From Flavobacteriaceae bacterium PRS1 (lineage in GTDB: Bacteria; Bacteroidota; Bacteroidia; Flavobacteriales; Flavobacteriaceae), in the NCBI GenBank assembly GCA_003709165.1, contig RDRZ01000013.1, forward strand, positions 1 to 57,298: a DNA stretch of 57,298 nt, read 5' to 3'. The position numbers and the translations under genes are program-made. Position 1 is the first letter of the stretch. Each line of letters starts with the position of its first letter. Below are positions 17,182 through 28,351 of this stretch, piece by piece. A model generated the notes under the pieces. It saw nothing but the letters and a program-made list of their open reading frames with translations, was not told the DNA's origin and did no database searches.

Positions 17182-18834
17182 TTAATTCAATAATTGTTTT
17201 GCATGTGCAATTGCGGAACCCGACATTTTTTCTCCACCCAACATTTGTGCAATTTCAACAATACGTTCATCATTATTTAATTTTTGTAAATGGGTTGTTG
17301 TTTTGTTATTTATATCTTCTTTATAGACTTTAAAATGTGAATCGCCTTTGGCAGCAATTTGTGGGATGTGAGTAATTGTAAACACCTGAAGCGTCTTACT
17401 CATCTGAAGCATGATAGTTGCCATTTTATTAGAAATCTCTCCGGAAATTCCCGAGTCAATCTCATCAAACATTATTGATGGTAACTGTATATACTTTGAC
17501 AAGATAGATTTTATTGCTAACATTATTCTGGATAATTCTCCTCCTGAGACCGCTTTTTTGAGGGGTTTAAATTCGCCTCCTTTATTTGCCATAAACAAAA
17601 ACAACAAACTATCTTTTCCATTACTTAAATATTCGTTTTCGAGTTTTACCGAAATATCAAACTTTGCGTTTTCCATTCCGAGATCTGCTAATATATTTTC
17701 AAGTTGAAAAACAAGTTGTGGTATGGCTTTTTCTCTTTGGTCATGAATAATTTTTGAACTATTATCAAGTTCTTTTTTTATGGTATTCAACTCTTTCAGT
17801 TTAAGCTCAATATCTTCATCAATGTTTTCGGATAAAGCTACCTTGTTTGATAATGTAATTTGAATGTTGATTAATTCATCAATATCTGCTACAGAATGCT
17901 TTAATATTAAATTATGGATAGCTTGTAATTTTGTGTTTACTTGTTCTAAACGATTTGGATTAACCTCCAATTTTTCTTGAGCGGATTCTAAATCGCTGAA
18001 AAGGTCATCTAATTCTATTAGTGTACTGTTTATTCTATTGTACAGTTCTTTATAGACTCCTGATAATTCTGATAGTGTATATAAGCTGCTTTTAAGTGTT
18101 GCTAAGGTGGTTAATACACCTACTTGCTCATCGCTTAATAATTGATTGGAAAGCGTTAATCCTTCCTTAATCTCTTCAACATTACTCAAAGTTTCATATT
18201 CTATTTCAAGTGATTCTAATTCCCCAATAACCAAATTAGCTTCCTCTAGTTCCTTTAACAAAAAAGTATTATAATCGTGTTCTTTTATAGCTTCAGCTTT
18301 TATATTATTTAACTTTTCGAGTTTTACTTTTGTTTCTTTATACTCTTTTAGTTTTTGCTTATATTCCCTTAAGCTTGATTGGTTGTTAGCTAAAGCATCT
18401 ATGATTTGAAATTGAAAATCGTTGTTTGTAAGTTCTAATGTTTGATGCTGTGAATGAATATCTATTAAATGTTTTCCTAAAATTGTTAAGGTATTTAGGT
18501 TTACTGGTGAGTCGTTTACAAAAGCTCTTGATTTTCCTGAAGGAAGAATTTCTCTTCTAATAATTGTTTCTGATTCGTAATCTAAATCTTCGGCATTAAA
18601 CATTGCTTTTAGATTATAATTAGCTATATCGAAAGTAGCTTCTATAATACACTTTTTTGATGCATCGTTTATATGAGACACATCCGCACGTTTTCCTAAA
18701 ATTAAAGATAAACCGCCTAAAAGAATTGATTTTCCTGCTCCAGTTTCTCCAGTAATAATAGTAAGTCCATTACTAAAATTAACCTGAAGATGATCAATTA
18801 AAGCATAATTTTTTATAAAAAGTGATGTAATCAT
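17182..18834 (-). CDS. recN: DNA repair ATPase RecN
   Basis: 550-residue SMC-like protein that acts early in double-strand-break repair. The Walker A GETGAGKS is in residues 29-37. A coiled-coil arm region (about 150-370, rich in E/L/K heptads) separates it from the C-terminal ATPase half with signature AVSGGELSR, Walker B SIMFDEIDSGISGE and the His switch ITHIPQIAA. The start MITSLFIKNYALI is the family start. The gene is 81 bases past porD, with a repeat-containing spacer between. Confidence 0.96.
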   Translation of the reverse strand: MITSLFIKNYALIDHLQVNFSNGLTIITGETGAGKSILLGGLSLILGKRADVSHINDASKKCIIEATFDIANYNLKAMFNAEDLDYESETIIRREILPSGKSRAFVNDSPVNLNTLTILGKHLIDIHSQHQTLELTNNDFQFQIIDALANNQSSLREYKQKLKEYKETKVKLEKLNNIKAEAIKEHDYNTFLLKELEEANLVIGELESLEIEYETLSNVEEIKEGLTLSNQLLSDEQVGVLTTLATLKSSLYTLSELSGVYKELYNRINSTLIELDDLFSDLESAQEKLEVNPNRLEQVNTKLQAIHNLILKHSVADIDELINIQITLSNKVALSENIDEDIELKLKELNTIKKELDNSSKIIHDQREKAIPQLVFQLENILADLGMENAKFDISVKLENEYLSNGKDSLLFLFMANKGGEFKPLKKAVSGGELSRIMLAIKSILSKYIQLPSIMFDEIDSGISGEISNKMATIMLQMSKTLQVFTITHIPQIAAKGDSHFKVYKEDINNKTTTHLQKLNNDERIVEIAQMLGGEKMSGSAIAHAKQLLN

Positions 18835-18837
18835 GTA

Positions 18838-18896
18838 TTAGTGTTCAGTTTGCTGTCCTCAATGCTCAGTCCGCTGTCTTCAGTTTGAGTGTTCGA
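18838..18896. repeat. Degraded GTTCAGT/GCTGTC repeat spacer
   Basis: Alternating GTTCAGTTTGCTGTC, GCTCAGTCCGCTGTC and TTCAGT units form a loose tandem array related to that after yggS. It is non-coding. Confidence 0.5.
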
Positions 18897-18915
18897 AAAA
18901 ATAATCGTTAAGGTA

Positions 18916-19806
18916 CTAAAAATTAATATTCCTCCATTTAGAGGCATGTGTCGGAGCAATTCTGGTTAATGCAGTAACAAGGTCGGTTATATTTACACTT
19001 GGACCATCGCTATAAATACTTTCAATTTCTTCCGCTTTAGCATCAAAAAACGTACGTAGTATAAACGAATTTGCACGACGATTGTTCATTACCTGCAAAT
19101 CCATCAAAGATTTTGAAATACTTTCTTTTCCTTTTTTTGGATTCTCGCTCATTTTGTCCAAACCATTTCTGTGATAGTTATATAAAGTACTTCTGTATTC
19201 TTTATAGGTTGGTGACATAATATTATCTATTAATGCACTTCTTGTTTGATCTCCACCTTTTGGTGGCTCCCAACCTGTTGGAATATCTTGTTGTGAATAA
19301 CCTACTATTGTCCTTGCTTGCACGAAATAGTCTTCGCCACCTCTTAGAGAAAATGTATCTGCATCTATTCCTAAAATCATATAAATATGAAATGCTAAAA
19401 CCGAAACTAAATTAGATTCAAACTGATTAGCATTATAATTTAGATTTTGAAATTCTAAATATTTAAAAGTAAAATCTCTATCGTTAAAATTATAGACAGG
19501 CGAACTGTATGAAGAATTAAAAATTGGTCTTGATGATTGTACTTGAATTGATGCTCTAAATGTATCGCCATTATAATTATTAATAATAATTACCATACTA
19601 CAATTAATGCGCTCTTGAGGAGCAAAAGTTTTGTTAGTCCAATTGGTATTATTTACAAATTCGTTTAATTGAGTTTCTAATGTTTTGAATACTTGTACAT
19701 TTTCGTTACCAGTTTGTTCAGCATTTACAACAACTATACAATTCAATTCTTGTGAAAACGCTGTAAAAGAAAATAAAAAAGAAAATAAAAATAAAAAATT
19801 ACGCAT
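18916..19806 (-). CDS. DUF4835 family protein (PorD-like, T9SS associated)
   Basis: 296 residues with a signal peptide (MRNFLFLFSFLFSFTAFSQ). Segments NCIVVVNAEQTGNENVQVFKTLETQL, PEERIN-like APQERINCSMVI and ILGIDADTFSLRGGEDYF match the DUF4835 family. In Bacteroidetes this family is the PorD-type periplasmic protein linked to type IX secretion; the precise role is not settled. It overlaps coaBC by 8 bases and sits in the conserved bamD-omega-coaBC-DUF4835-recN order. It fits with the T9SS cargo encoded 3 kb away. Confidence 0.85.
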   Translation of the reverse strand: MRNFLFLFSFLFSFTAFSQELNCIVVVNAEQTGNENVQVFKTLETQLNEFVNNTNWTNKTFAPQERINCSMVIIINNYNGDTFRASIQVQSSRPIFNSSYSSPVYNFNDRDFTFKYLEFQNLNYNANQFESNLVSVLAFHIYMILGIDADTFSLRGGEDYFVQARTIVGYSQQDIPTGWEPPKGGDQTRSALIDNIMSPTYKEYRSTLYNYHRNGLDKMSENPKKGKESISKSLMDLQVMNNRRANSFILRTFFDAKAEEIESIYSDGPSVNITDLVTALTRIAPTHASKWRNINF

Positions 19807-21010
19807 CCAATAGTTTTAAAATTTCATTCATTATATCTTTTGCCACTTCCGTTTTAGATTTTAACGAATAATTAGTAATAGTCTCGTTTTTATTAATAAT
19901 GGTTACCTTATTAGTAGTTACACCAAAACCAGCACCTTTATCATTTAACGAATTTAATACAATTAAATCTAAATTTTTAGATTTTAGTTTTTTAATTGCA
20001 TTTTCTAGTTCGTCGTTAGTTTCTAAAGCAAAACCTACAAGTAATTTATTTTGTTTTATTTTTCCTAAAGACTCTAATATATCTTTAGTTTTTTCTAACT
20101 CTAACTGTAACGTAGAATCTTTCTTTTTTATTTTTCTGCTTGAAACCTTTTTTGGCTTATAATCCGCAACTGCTGCCGAAAGAATAGCAATATCTGATTC
20201 ATTAAAATGGTTATGAACGGCATCATACATATCACTGGCACTTTGCACAGGAATAACGGTTATTAAACTATGCTCAGCTTTTTCGTGTGTTGGACCAGAA
20301 ATTATAACAACTTTGGCTCCAAGGTTTGCTGCCGCATTTGCGATTTCAAAACCCATTTTACCACTGGAATGATTACCGATAAAACGAACAGGGTCTATAG
20401 CTTCATAAGTTGGTCCTGCAGTAATTAAAACTTGTTTCCCATTAAGTGGTAGGCTTTGCAAAATATCTTTTTCGATAAACGTTAAAATATCTTCGGGTTC
20501 TGCCATTCGACCTTCACCTACTAACCCACTTGCCAATTCGCCACTAACAGCTGGAATTATGATATTGCCAAAGCCTTTTAAAATTTCAAATGAATTAATT
20601 GTAGATTGATGCTTGTACATATCCAAATCCATAGCAGGAGCAAAATAAACCGGACATTTTGCAGAAAGGTAGGTTGCAAGAAGCAAATTATCGCTATTAC
20701 CTGAAGCCATTTTAGATAATGAATTAGCTGTTGCCGGAGCTATTAAAAATAAGTTTGCCCAAAGTCCTAATTCAACATGATTATTCCAAACCGCATTTTC
20801 GTCTTCTTCATCGGTAAACGATGACAAAACAGGATTTTTTGATAAAGTAGATAATGTTAAAGGTGTTACAAAATCTTTAGAAGCTGGTGTCATAATAACT
20901 TTTACGTTAGCACCAACTTTAACAAATAAACGTACTAATGAAGCACTTTTATAAGCTGCAATACCAGCTGTAATGCCTAATAGTACGTTTTTGTCTTTTA
21001 AAATAGACAT
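19799..21010 (-). CDS. coaBC: Bifunctional phosphopantothenoylcysteine decarboxylase / phosphopantothenate-cysteine ligase
   Basis: About 403 residues. The N-terminal flavoprotein half (CoaC, 1-190) has GITAGIAAYK, the catalytic His in NNHVELG and the substrate clamp PAMDLDMY. The CoaB half (about 190-403) has the ITAGPTYEAIDPVRFIGNHSSGKMG nucleotide site and a KKKDS segment. These are steps 2-3 of CoA synthesis from pantothenate, joining panB and coaE elsewhere in the window. The second of two adjacent Met codons (ATG 21010) is the likelier start. It lies 6 bases after the omega gene. Confidence 0.95.
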   Translation of the reverse strand: MSILKDKNVLLGITAGIAAYKSASLVRLFVKVGANVKVIMTPASKDFVTPLTLSTLSKNPVLSSFTDEEDENAVWNNHVELGLWANLFLIAPATANSLSKMASGNSDNLLLATYLSAKCPVYFAPAMDLDMYKHQSTINSFEILKGFGNIIIPAVSGELASGLVGEGRMAEPEDILTFIEKDILQSLPLNGKQVLITAGPTYEAIDPVRFIGNHSSGKMGFEIANAAANLGAKVVIISGPTHEKAEHSLITVIPVQSASDMYDAVHNHFNESDIAILSAAVADYKPKKVSSRKIKKKDSTLQLELEKTKDILESLGKIKQNKLLVGFALETNDELENAIKKLKSKNLDLIVLNSLNDKGAGFGVTTNKVTIINKNETITNYSLKSKTEVAKDIMNEILKLLDA

Positions 21011-21016
21011 CACTAA

Positions 21017-21370
21017 TTATTCTTGAGTATCTTCTTCTTCTTCTTCTTCTTCTTCTTCTTCAGTATTTCTAAAGTAAATATTTCCGTTTAACCATTCTTG
21101 AACAGCTAATGCGTGAGGTTTTGGTAACTTCTCATAAAATTTAGAGACTTCTATTTGCTCTTTATTTTCAAAAATTTCCTCAAGACTATCATTAAAAGTA
21201 GCAAACTCTTCTAGCTTGTCTAAAAGTTCTTTTCTTATTTCAGTGTTGATTTGTTCCGCTCTTCGCGAGATTACTGAAATGGCTTCATAAATATTTTCAG
21301 TAGGCTTCTCGATAATATTTCTATCATAAGTTTTAGTAGTAACTGGTGCTTTAACCTTTTTTAAATCCAT
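21017..21370 (-). CDS. RNA polymerase Rpb6/omega-like subunit
   Basis: 117 residues. The core NIYEAISVISRRAEQINTEI.. contains the omega/Rpb6 helix pair that latches onto beta-prime; this is the Bacteroidota form located between bamD and coaBC. The C terminus is a run of ten glutamates encoded by an uninterrupted GAA repeat, ending EDTQE. That tail is typical in kind but its repeat purity makes its length prone to slippage. It is 12 bases after bamD. Confidence 0.85.
   Translation of the reverse strand: MDLKKVKAPVTTKTYDRNIIEKPTENIYEAISVISRRAEQINTEIRKELLDKLEEFATFNDSLEEIFENKEQIEVSKFYEKLPKPHALAVQEWLNGNIYFRNTEEEEEEEEEEDTQE
21032..21061. repeat. (TTC/GAA)10 microsatellite
   Basis: Ten perfect TTC units on the + strand encode ten consecutive Glu at the C terminus of the omega-like subunit. 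Indels in units of 3 keep the frame. Confidence 0.9.
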
Positions 21371-21382
21371 CGTTATATTTTA

Positions 21383-22183
21383 TTAACTTTTTGTATTGTA
21401 TTCTTTTAATAATCCATTTAACTCTTCGTGCATTTTATTTGCTTCTTCATTATGTTCAGAATTTACATAAGCTCTATTATATGAATTAAAATATGTAATT
21501 GCGGTTTTTAAACGTTCTTCTTTTTTCCAAGGCACACTATTTACAGCTAATTTATATGCTGAATCTAACCTGTAAAACATCGCTTTCTCCCTTAATGTTG
21601 TTCCTGGAAAATCTAAAATAAAGTTATCGAATGACTTTATAGAAGCTTGAAAATCTTGAATGCGATTATATTGTTCAGCTATACTATATGCTTTAATTTC
21701 CAATTTATATTCAAGTTCTTTTACCAATATATTAGCTTCGCTCAAATATTGAGATTCTGGAAACCTATTAATAAACTCCTGAAGTTTTTCAATAGCTTCA
21801 ATAGTTTCTTTTTGTTCTTTTGTATATGCAGGAGACAATTGGTAATAGCTTTTTGCTCCCAGAAAAGCGGATTCTTCTGCTTTTTCGCTATCAGGATATG
21901 AACTCACAAAACGTTCAAATTGATAATTGGCTGTATAATAGTCTCTCATTTTATAAAATGTCATGGAATACATATACATTAATTTTTGAGCTTGAGGTTT
22001 TCCTCTGTATTTTGGTACAATTTGTACAAATAAACGATTAGCTTTACTCCATTTTTCAGCATCATACAATTCTAATCCTAATTTAAATTTCGTACCAATA
22101 TCAGTAGATTTTAAAGCCTTTTGATATTCATTGCAAGAGCTAAATGCAATAATTATAATTAATGTATAAATGATTTTTTTCAT
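21383..22183 (-). CDS. bamD: Outer membrane assembly lipoprotein BamD
   Basis: About 266 residues from the chosen start. The lipoprotein signal is MKKIIYTLIIIIAFSSC with lipobox FSSC. TPR-like helices follow (KLGLELYDAEKWSKANRLF, YYTANYQFERFVSSYPDSEKAEES, LQEFINRFPESQYLSEAN, SFDNFILDFPGTTLREKA). BamD is the essential partner of BamA in outer-membrane protein insertion. An upstream in-frame Met 30 bases earlier is rejected because the lipoprotein signal starts at 22183 and a promoter box lies at 22201. Confidence 0.93.
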   Translation of the reverse strand: MKKIIYTLIIIIAFSSCNEYQKALKSTDIGTKFKLGLELYDAEKWSKANRLFVQIVPKYRGKPQAQKLMYMYSMTFYKMRDYYTANYQFERFVSSYPDSEKAEESAFLGAKSYYQLSPAYTKEQKETIEAIEKLQEFINRFPESQYLSEANILVKELEYKLEIKAYSIAEQYNRIQDFQASIKSFDNFILDFPGTTLREKAMFYRLDSAYKLAVNSVPWKKEERLKTAITYFNSYNRAYVNSEHNEEANKMHEELNGLLKEYNTKS

Positions 22184-22200
22184 ATATTTTAAGCAGGTTG

Positions 22201-22208
22201 CAAAAGTA
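22201..22208 (-). promoter_or_regulatory. Candidate -7 box for bamD operon (TACTTTTG)
   Basis: The minus strand reads TACTTTTG, matching TAnnTTTG, 17 bases before the chosen ATG. The -33 element is weak. Confidence 0.45.
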
Positions 22209-22282
22209 AACAATTATAACGTATTTTAAAAACGATATTTTTCTTTAAAAAAAGGTTTAAGCAATATTTAACTTTCTGAAAA

Positions 22283-23158
22283 TTAAAATGCTTCAACTAA
22301 AGCTTTGATTTTTGTTTTTAATTCATCAGAAGCGACTACTAACGGTAACCTTACTGTGTCCATGCATAAATTTAATTGTTGTAATACTGCTTTAATTCCA
22401 GCTGGATTATTTTCTGAAAATATATAGCTGGTCACATCCATAAGTTTGAAATGTAATTTATAGGCTTCTCTTGCATTACCATCTAATCCTAAACGAATCA
22501 TTTTTGAGAATTCTTTTGGGAATGCTTGCCCAATTACCGAAATTACTCCTGATCCACCAGCTAAAACAACACCAAGCGCTAAATCGTCATCACCGGAAAT
22601 AATTAGAAAATCTTCAGGCTTGTTTTTTAATAACTGTAAATACTGTGCAAGGTTATTTCCAGCCTCTTTAACTGCTATAATATTATTAAAATCGTTAGCG
22701 AGACGTAAAGTTGTTTTTGGCAACATATTAGCCGAAGTCCGACCAGGAACATTATATAAAATAATTGGAATTGGTGAAACTTCCGCAATAGCCTTAAAAT
22801 GCTGATAAATTCCTTCTTGTGTTGGTTTACTGTAATATGGCGAAACTGATAAAATAGCTGCAATACCACTAAAATCTGTAGTCTTAATTTCTTTTATTAC
22901 CTCGGCTGTATTATTTCCTCCAATGCCTAAAACCAATGGCAGCCTTCCATCGTTTGTTTTTTTAATTACATCAATTACTTCTTTTTTTTCTTGGGTTGTA
23001 ATCGTTACACTTTCTCCTGTTGTACCACAAATCACCAAATAATTTGTACCATTCTCTATGTTATAGTTTACAATATTTGATAAAGCAATATAATCTACAC
23101 TTAAGTCAGTATTAAATGGTGTTACAAGTGCTACTCCTGTTCCTACTAATGTAATCAT
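22283..23158 (-). CDS. dapA: 4-hydroxy-tetrahydrodipicolinate synthase
   Basis: 291-residue class I aldolase that condenses pyruvate and aspartate semialdehyde, the first committed step to diaminopimelate and lysine. Visible motifs: GTTGESVTI (substrate loop), [11 protein letters not shown] (catalytic Tyr), the Schiff-base Lys in IAVKEAGNN, and [10 protein letters not shown]. The start directly follows the DUF6913 gene with no gap. It works with dapF (38390) in the same pathway, not linked here. Confidence 0.96.
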   Translation of the reverse strand: MITLVGTGVALVTPFNTDLSVDYIALSNIVNYNIENGTNYLVICGTTGESVTITTQEKKEVIDVIKKTNDGRLPLVLGIGGNNTAEVIKEIKTTDFSGIAAILSVSPYYSKPTQEGIYQHFKAIAEVSPIPIILYNVPGRTSANMLPKTTLRLANDFNNIIAVKEAGNNLAQYLQLLKNKPEDFLIISGDDDLALGVVLAGGSGVISVIGQAFPKEFSKMIRLGLDGNAREAYKLHFKLMDVTSYIFSENNPAGIKAVLQQLNLCMDTVRLPLVVASDELKTKIKALVEAF

Positions 23159-23677
23159 TTATATCTTGTTAAGTACTTTTAAGTATTTTAATAATTCCTG
23201 TTTAAAAATAATTATCTCATCGGGTTTTACATCAATAATAAAATCGTTAAGACGCTCATCATTTTTAGAAATTCCTATTTTAAAATTGGCTTTTGACAAT
23301 GCGGTTGCAACATTTAATTCTAAATTATCTTCTTTGTAATAACTAATCAAGGCATCAAACTTGATGTCGATAAACTCCTGCAATTCAATATTCTTTATTT
23401 TTCCATTCCAACCAAAATCTTTAGGGGAAAAGTAAGAATCCCAAGTGTTTGGCGCTAATTTTTTTTCAGTTACAAAAGTAATGAACTTAATCTTGTTTTC
23501 CATTATGCCAATGCCTTTCAAAAATAGTCTTATATCCTCATGCTCGTTAAATTCGTCATGATTTAAAATAACTCCTACCGATTCAATTTTATTATCACTA
23601 ACAGGCATATTTCTTGAATTTAATATCTTGTTAATATAATTTCGGATAGAATTTTTCTTAAATCGCTGTAAAAACAT
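23159..23677 (-). CDS. DUF6913 family protein
   Basis: 172 residues with no signal or TM, matching a Flavobacteriia-restricted family that is usually next to dapA. Recognisable segments are NSIRNYINKILNSRN at the N terminus and FDALISYYKEDNLELNVATALSKANFKIGIS, followed by a short C-terminal domain ending LLKYLKVLNKI. Biochemical role is not established. It is immediately upstream of dapA (stop and start adjoining), so the two form an operon. Confidence 0.7.
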   Translation of the reverse strand: MFLQRFKKNSIRNYINKILNSRNMPVSDNKIESVGVILNHDEFNEHEDIRLFLKGIGIMENKIKFITFVTEKKLAPNTWDSYFSPKDFGWNGKIKNIELQEFIDIKFDALISYYKEDNLELNVATALSKANFKIGISKNDERLNDFIIDVKPDEIIIFKQELLKYLKVLNKI

Positions 23678-23696
23678 TTATAGTTAAACTTTTGTG

Positions 23697-23704
23697 CAAA
23701 TGTA
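23697..23704 (-). promoter_or_regulatory. Candidate -7 box for DUF6913-dapA (TACATTTG)
   Basis: Minus-strand TACATTTG lies 19 bases before the DUF6913 ATG. It matches TAnnTTTG; no exact TTG at ideal spacing is seen. Confidence 0.45.
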
Positions 23705-24016
23705 ATAAACAACAAAGATAATTTTAATGCAAACACAACTTATTAAAATGAATTATAAATATTTTGTGTTTACTATTTTAATCTGTCTCCCTTTTATATT
23801 AGACAAGAAATACATCTACTAACTATAATAGAAGAAATATGAATATAAAATATCAGATACTTTATTGAGCAATCAAGCTATATAAGAATTTATTAAACCA
23901 TACAGGGAACTTAAAGAAAATCAAGTTAAGATATAGAATATTAATTGGGAAGAAAGATTAATTTTTAGTTAAGAGAGAATAAAAAATAAAACTGTTTATG
24001 GCTTTTCAATAGATAT
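23705..24016. other. AT-rich gap with no recognised gene
   Basis: About 310 bases between the YhhN-like membrane protein gene and the DUF6913 promoter. Only short open stretches are present, e.g. an ATG at about 23839 that stops quickly. No repeat or RNA is recognised. Confidence 0.5.
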
Positions 24017-24760
24017 TTAATCTTCAAGTTCTTCCATTGCTTCATAAACTTCACTTTCAGCATAACTCAAATTAGTTTGAATATAGAAAAAAGTAAATGC
24101 CAAAACTAATAAAACTGAATAGGCAATACTTAAAATATTTTGATCTGAAACATAATAATAAGCAACTTGTATTACTTCAGAAAATACAATACATAAAGCT
24201 CCTAAAAGTAAATTCATTGCCTTTTTTGTATGACTACTTATATAATTAATTAAAGTTATCGTAAGCAATAACATAATTACTGTATTATATACAATTTCGG
24301 TCAAATAGTCGAAGAAACCACTTAAAAGCTCACTTTTAATTGCAATATCTGTAACTAAAATAATACTGTAAATGTCTAAAGCCGCAAGAATTAAAATATA
24401 GGTAGTAAAACGATTAAAGATTTTCTTGATATTCATTGGTTTTAATATTTCTAAAATCAAAAATACATAAGCCGTTATGAATAAAATGTTGCCTCCATAA
24501 TACAATAAATCATTCATGAAATTAGAATATTGAGCATAATAACTAAAAAGACTGGATATTTCTCCTATGGAGTAGAATAACAAAAAATAAAAAAAATTAC
24601 TGCTTTTTTCTTTTTTAGCTAAATAATATAATAATGCTAACAAAGGTAATATTATAGGTCTTACATAATCCACAACTGCTTGTAGTTCAAATACTTGTAA
24701 GCCAATAAATACAATTGCAAGTAAAATTATAAAAATTAATAATAATTTTCTCGTTAGCAT
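24017..24760 (-). CDS. Integral membrane protein, about 7-8 TM (YhhN-like at best)
   Basis: 247 residues, nearly all hydrophobic helices: about 5-27, 32-48, 55-75, 80-105, 117-137, 155-175, 180-200, 205-230. The tail is acidic (ESEVYEAMEELED). The layout resembles YhhN/lysoplasmalogenase-type proteins in length and helix number, but I see no decisive motif, so the function should be left open. It is monocistronic by spacing; a TATATTTG promoter box lies upstream. Confidence 0.6.
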   Translation of the reverse strand: MLTRKLLLIFIILLAIVFIGLQVFELQAVVDYVRPIILPLLALLYYLAKKEKSSNFFYFLLFYSIGEISSLFSYYAQYSNFMNDLLYYGGNILFITAYVFLILEILKPMNIKKIFNRFTTYILILAALDIYSIILVTDIAIKSELLSGFFDYLTEIVYNTVIMLLLTITLINYISSHTKKAMNLLLGALCIVFSEVIQVAYYYVSDQNILSIAYSVLLVLAFTFFYIQTNLSYAESEVYEAMEELED

Positions 24761-24785
24761 GTAGGTTAATTTCCTAAATTTAAGA

Positions 24786-24793
24786 CAAATATA
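24786..24793 (-). promoter_or_regulatory. Candidate -7 box (TATATTTG)
   Basis: Minus-strand TATATTTG is 25 bases before the membrane-protein ATG. It matches TAnnTTTG. Confidence 0.4.
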
Positions 24794-24860
24794 CCATAAT
24801 TTTACAATTAAACGATAAAAAGATACATTTAATCGATATATTTATTAATTTATAATAATT

Positions 24861-26873
<2,013 letters not shown>

Positions 26874-26879
26874 TTATTT

Positions 26880-27470
26880 TTAAGTTAATTCTGTTTTTAA
26901 CCATTTAGGAACATATTTAGGTTTAAAAGCTTTCATTTTACTTAAAAGTGAATCGATGTTATCATCCACAATAAGAAGGTCAAGGTTTTCAATCTTTAAA
27001 AATCCCTTAGCTGTCATAGTTTCCAACATACTAATTAAATCATTAAAAAATCCATTACTATTTAATAATCCTATAGGTTTTTGATGTAGCCCTAATTGTG
27101 CCCAAGTAATAATTTCGAAAAGCTCTTCAAATGTTCCAAAACCACCTGGAAGCGCAATAAATCCATCAGACAATTCATGTATTTTTAGTTTACGCTCATG
27201 CATATTTTTGGTAGTAATTAATTTATGAAGTCCTAAATGAACAACCTCTTTTAGCTTTAAAAATTCTGGTATTACTCCAATTGCTTTTCCTTGATGTTGC
27301 AAAACAGCTTCTGCAACTATCCCCATAATACCAATCTTTGCTGCGCCATAAACTAAAGTGATATTTTGTATTGCTAACATTTTCCCCAATTGCTTTGCAT
27401 GATCAATAATAATAGTATCATTGCCTTCATTACTCCCGCAAAAAATGGCTATGGATTTTATCTTGTTCAT
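26880..27470 (-). CDS. LOG-family protein (TIGR00730 Rossmann fold)
   Basis: 196 residues. The PGGFGTFEELFEIITWAQLGLHQKP motif (PGGxGTxxE) and the N-terminal FCGSNEG mark the LOG family, whose members cleave cytokinin or nucleoside 5'-monophosphates (ribose-phosphate release); many bacterial members act in nucleotide salvage. Substrate here is not determined. It overlaps prmC by 4 bases. Confidence 0.88.
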   Translation of the reverse strand: MNKIKSIAIFCGSNEGNDTIIIDHAKQLGKMLAIQNITLVYGAAKIGIMGIVAEAVLQHQGKAIGVIPEFLKLKEVVHLGLHKLITTKNMHERKLKIHELSDGFIALPGGFGTFEELFEIITWAQLGLHQKPIGLLNSNGFFNDLISMLETMTAKGFLKIENLDLLIVDDNIDSLLSKMKAFKPKYVPKWLKTELT

Positions 27471-28351
27471 AATTTTACTCCTTTTATCATTCTATCTTTA
27501 CCAAAAATATCCTGTTTTAATTCTATATCTACAAAGCCTTCATCATTTAATAGCTTAACCATCTTGTTACCAAGATACTCATTAATTTCGAAAAAAAGTT
27601 GCCCTTTTGTTCTTAATGTTTTATAAGCAAATTGTGAAATATTTCTATAAAATACCAAAGGGTCTTCAGCTTCGACAAATAAAGCTAAATGTGGTTCAAA
27701 ATCCAATACGTTGGGTCGAAGCAAGCTTTTTTCTGAAACTTTTACATAAGGAGGATTGGATACAATGATATCAAATTTTAAATCTACAAATTCCAAATTC
27801 CAAATTCCAGTATCTTGTTTCCAATTTAAAATGTTTGCGTTAATAAACTCAACTTCCACACTATTTAACTCAACATTTAATTGAGCAACATTTAAGGCCT
27901 CCTTACTTACATCAAGTGCAAATACTTTAGCATTCGGTAAATTCTTTGCCAACGAAATAGCTATACATCCACTTCCTGTACCAATGTCTATAATTCTGAA
28001 TTCTGAATTTGAAATTTTATTTTTGATATTTTGATGAATGAAAGAAACGAGTTCTTCAGTTTCTGGTCTTGGTATTAATACTGAAGCATTCACCTTAAAC
28101 GGTAATCCGTAAAATTCAGTTTCACCTATTATATATTGAATCGGTTCATGGTTTTTTAATCTTTCTATTGAATCTTTAAACTTAACAATCTCAATTTCTG
28201 AAACTATTTCATTATACTCTAAAACCACATCTATACGTCGTTTTCCTAATAATTTTTCAGTCAGCATAAAAAATAAAGACGTAATTTCTGTTTCAGGATA
28301 ACGCTCTAATAGTGAATTTTCAAAGTATGATTTAAGAGATTTTAATGTCAT
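27467..28351 (-). CDS. prmC: Release factor glutamine methyltransferase PrmC
   Basis: About 294 residues. It methylates the Gln of the GGQ motif in RF1/RF2. The SAM site is IIDIGTGSGCIAISLAK and the catalytic NPPY motif is in DIIVSNPPYVK. The N-terminal helical release-factor-binding domain is present. The start is ATG 28351, whose ATGA overlaps the stop of the upstream GNAT gene; a longer reading that starts 30 bases earlier lies wholly inside that gene and is rejected. Confidence 0.94.
   Translation of the reverse strand: MTLKSLKSYFENSLLERYPETEITSLFFMLTEKLLGKRRIDVVLEYNEIVSEIEIVKFKDSIERLKNHEPIQYIIGETEFYGLPFKVNASVLIPRPETEELVSFIHQNIKNKISNSEFRIIDIGTGSGCIAISLAKNLPNAKVFALDVSKEALNVAQLNVELNSVEVEFINANILNWKQDTGIWNLEFVDLKFDIIVSNPPYVKVSEKSLLRPNVLDFEPHLALFVEAEDPLVFYRNISQFAYKTLRTKGQLFFEINEYLGNKMVKLLNDEGFVDIELKQDIFGKDRMIKGVKL

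Noticed and set aside
23839..24000. Possible gene in the gap upstream of the YhhN-like gene
   Set aside because: Only a few codons are open, with no similarity or promoter.
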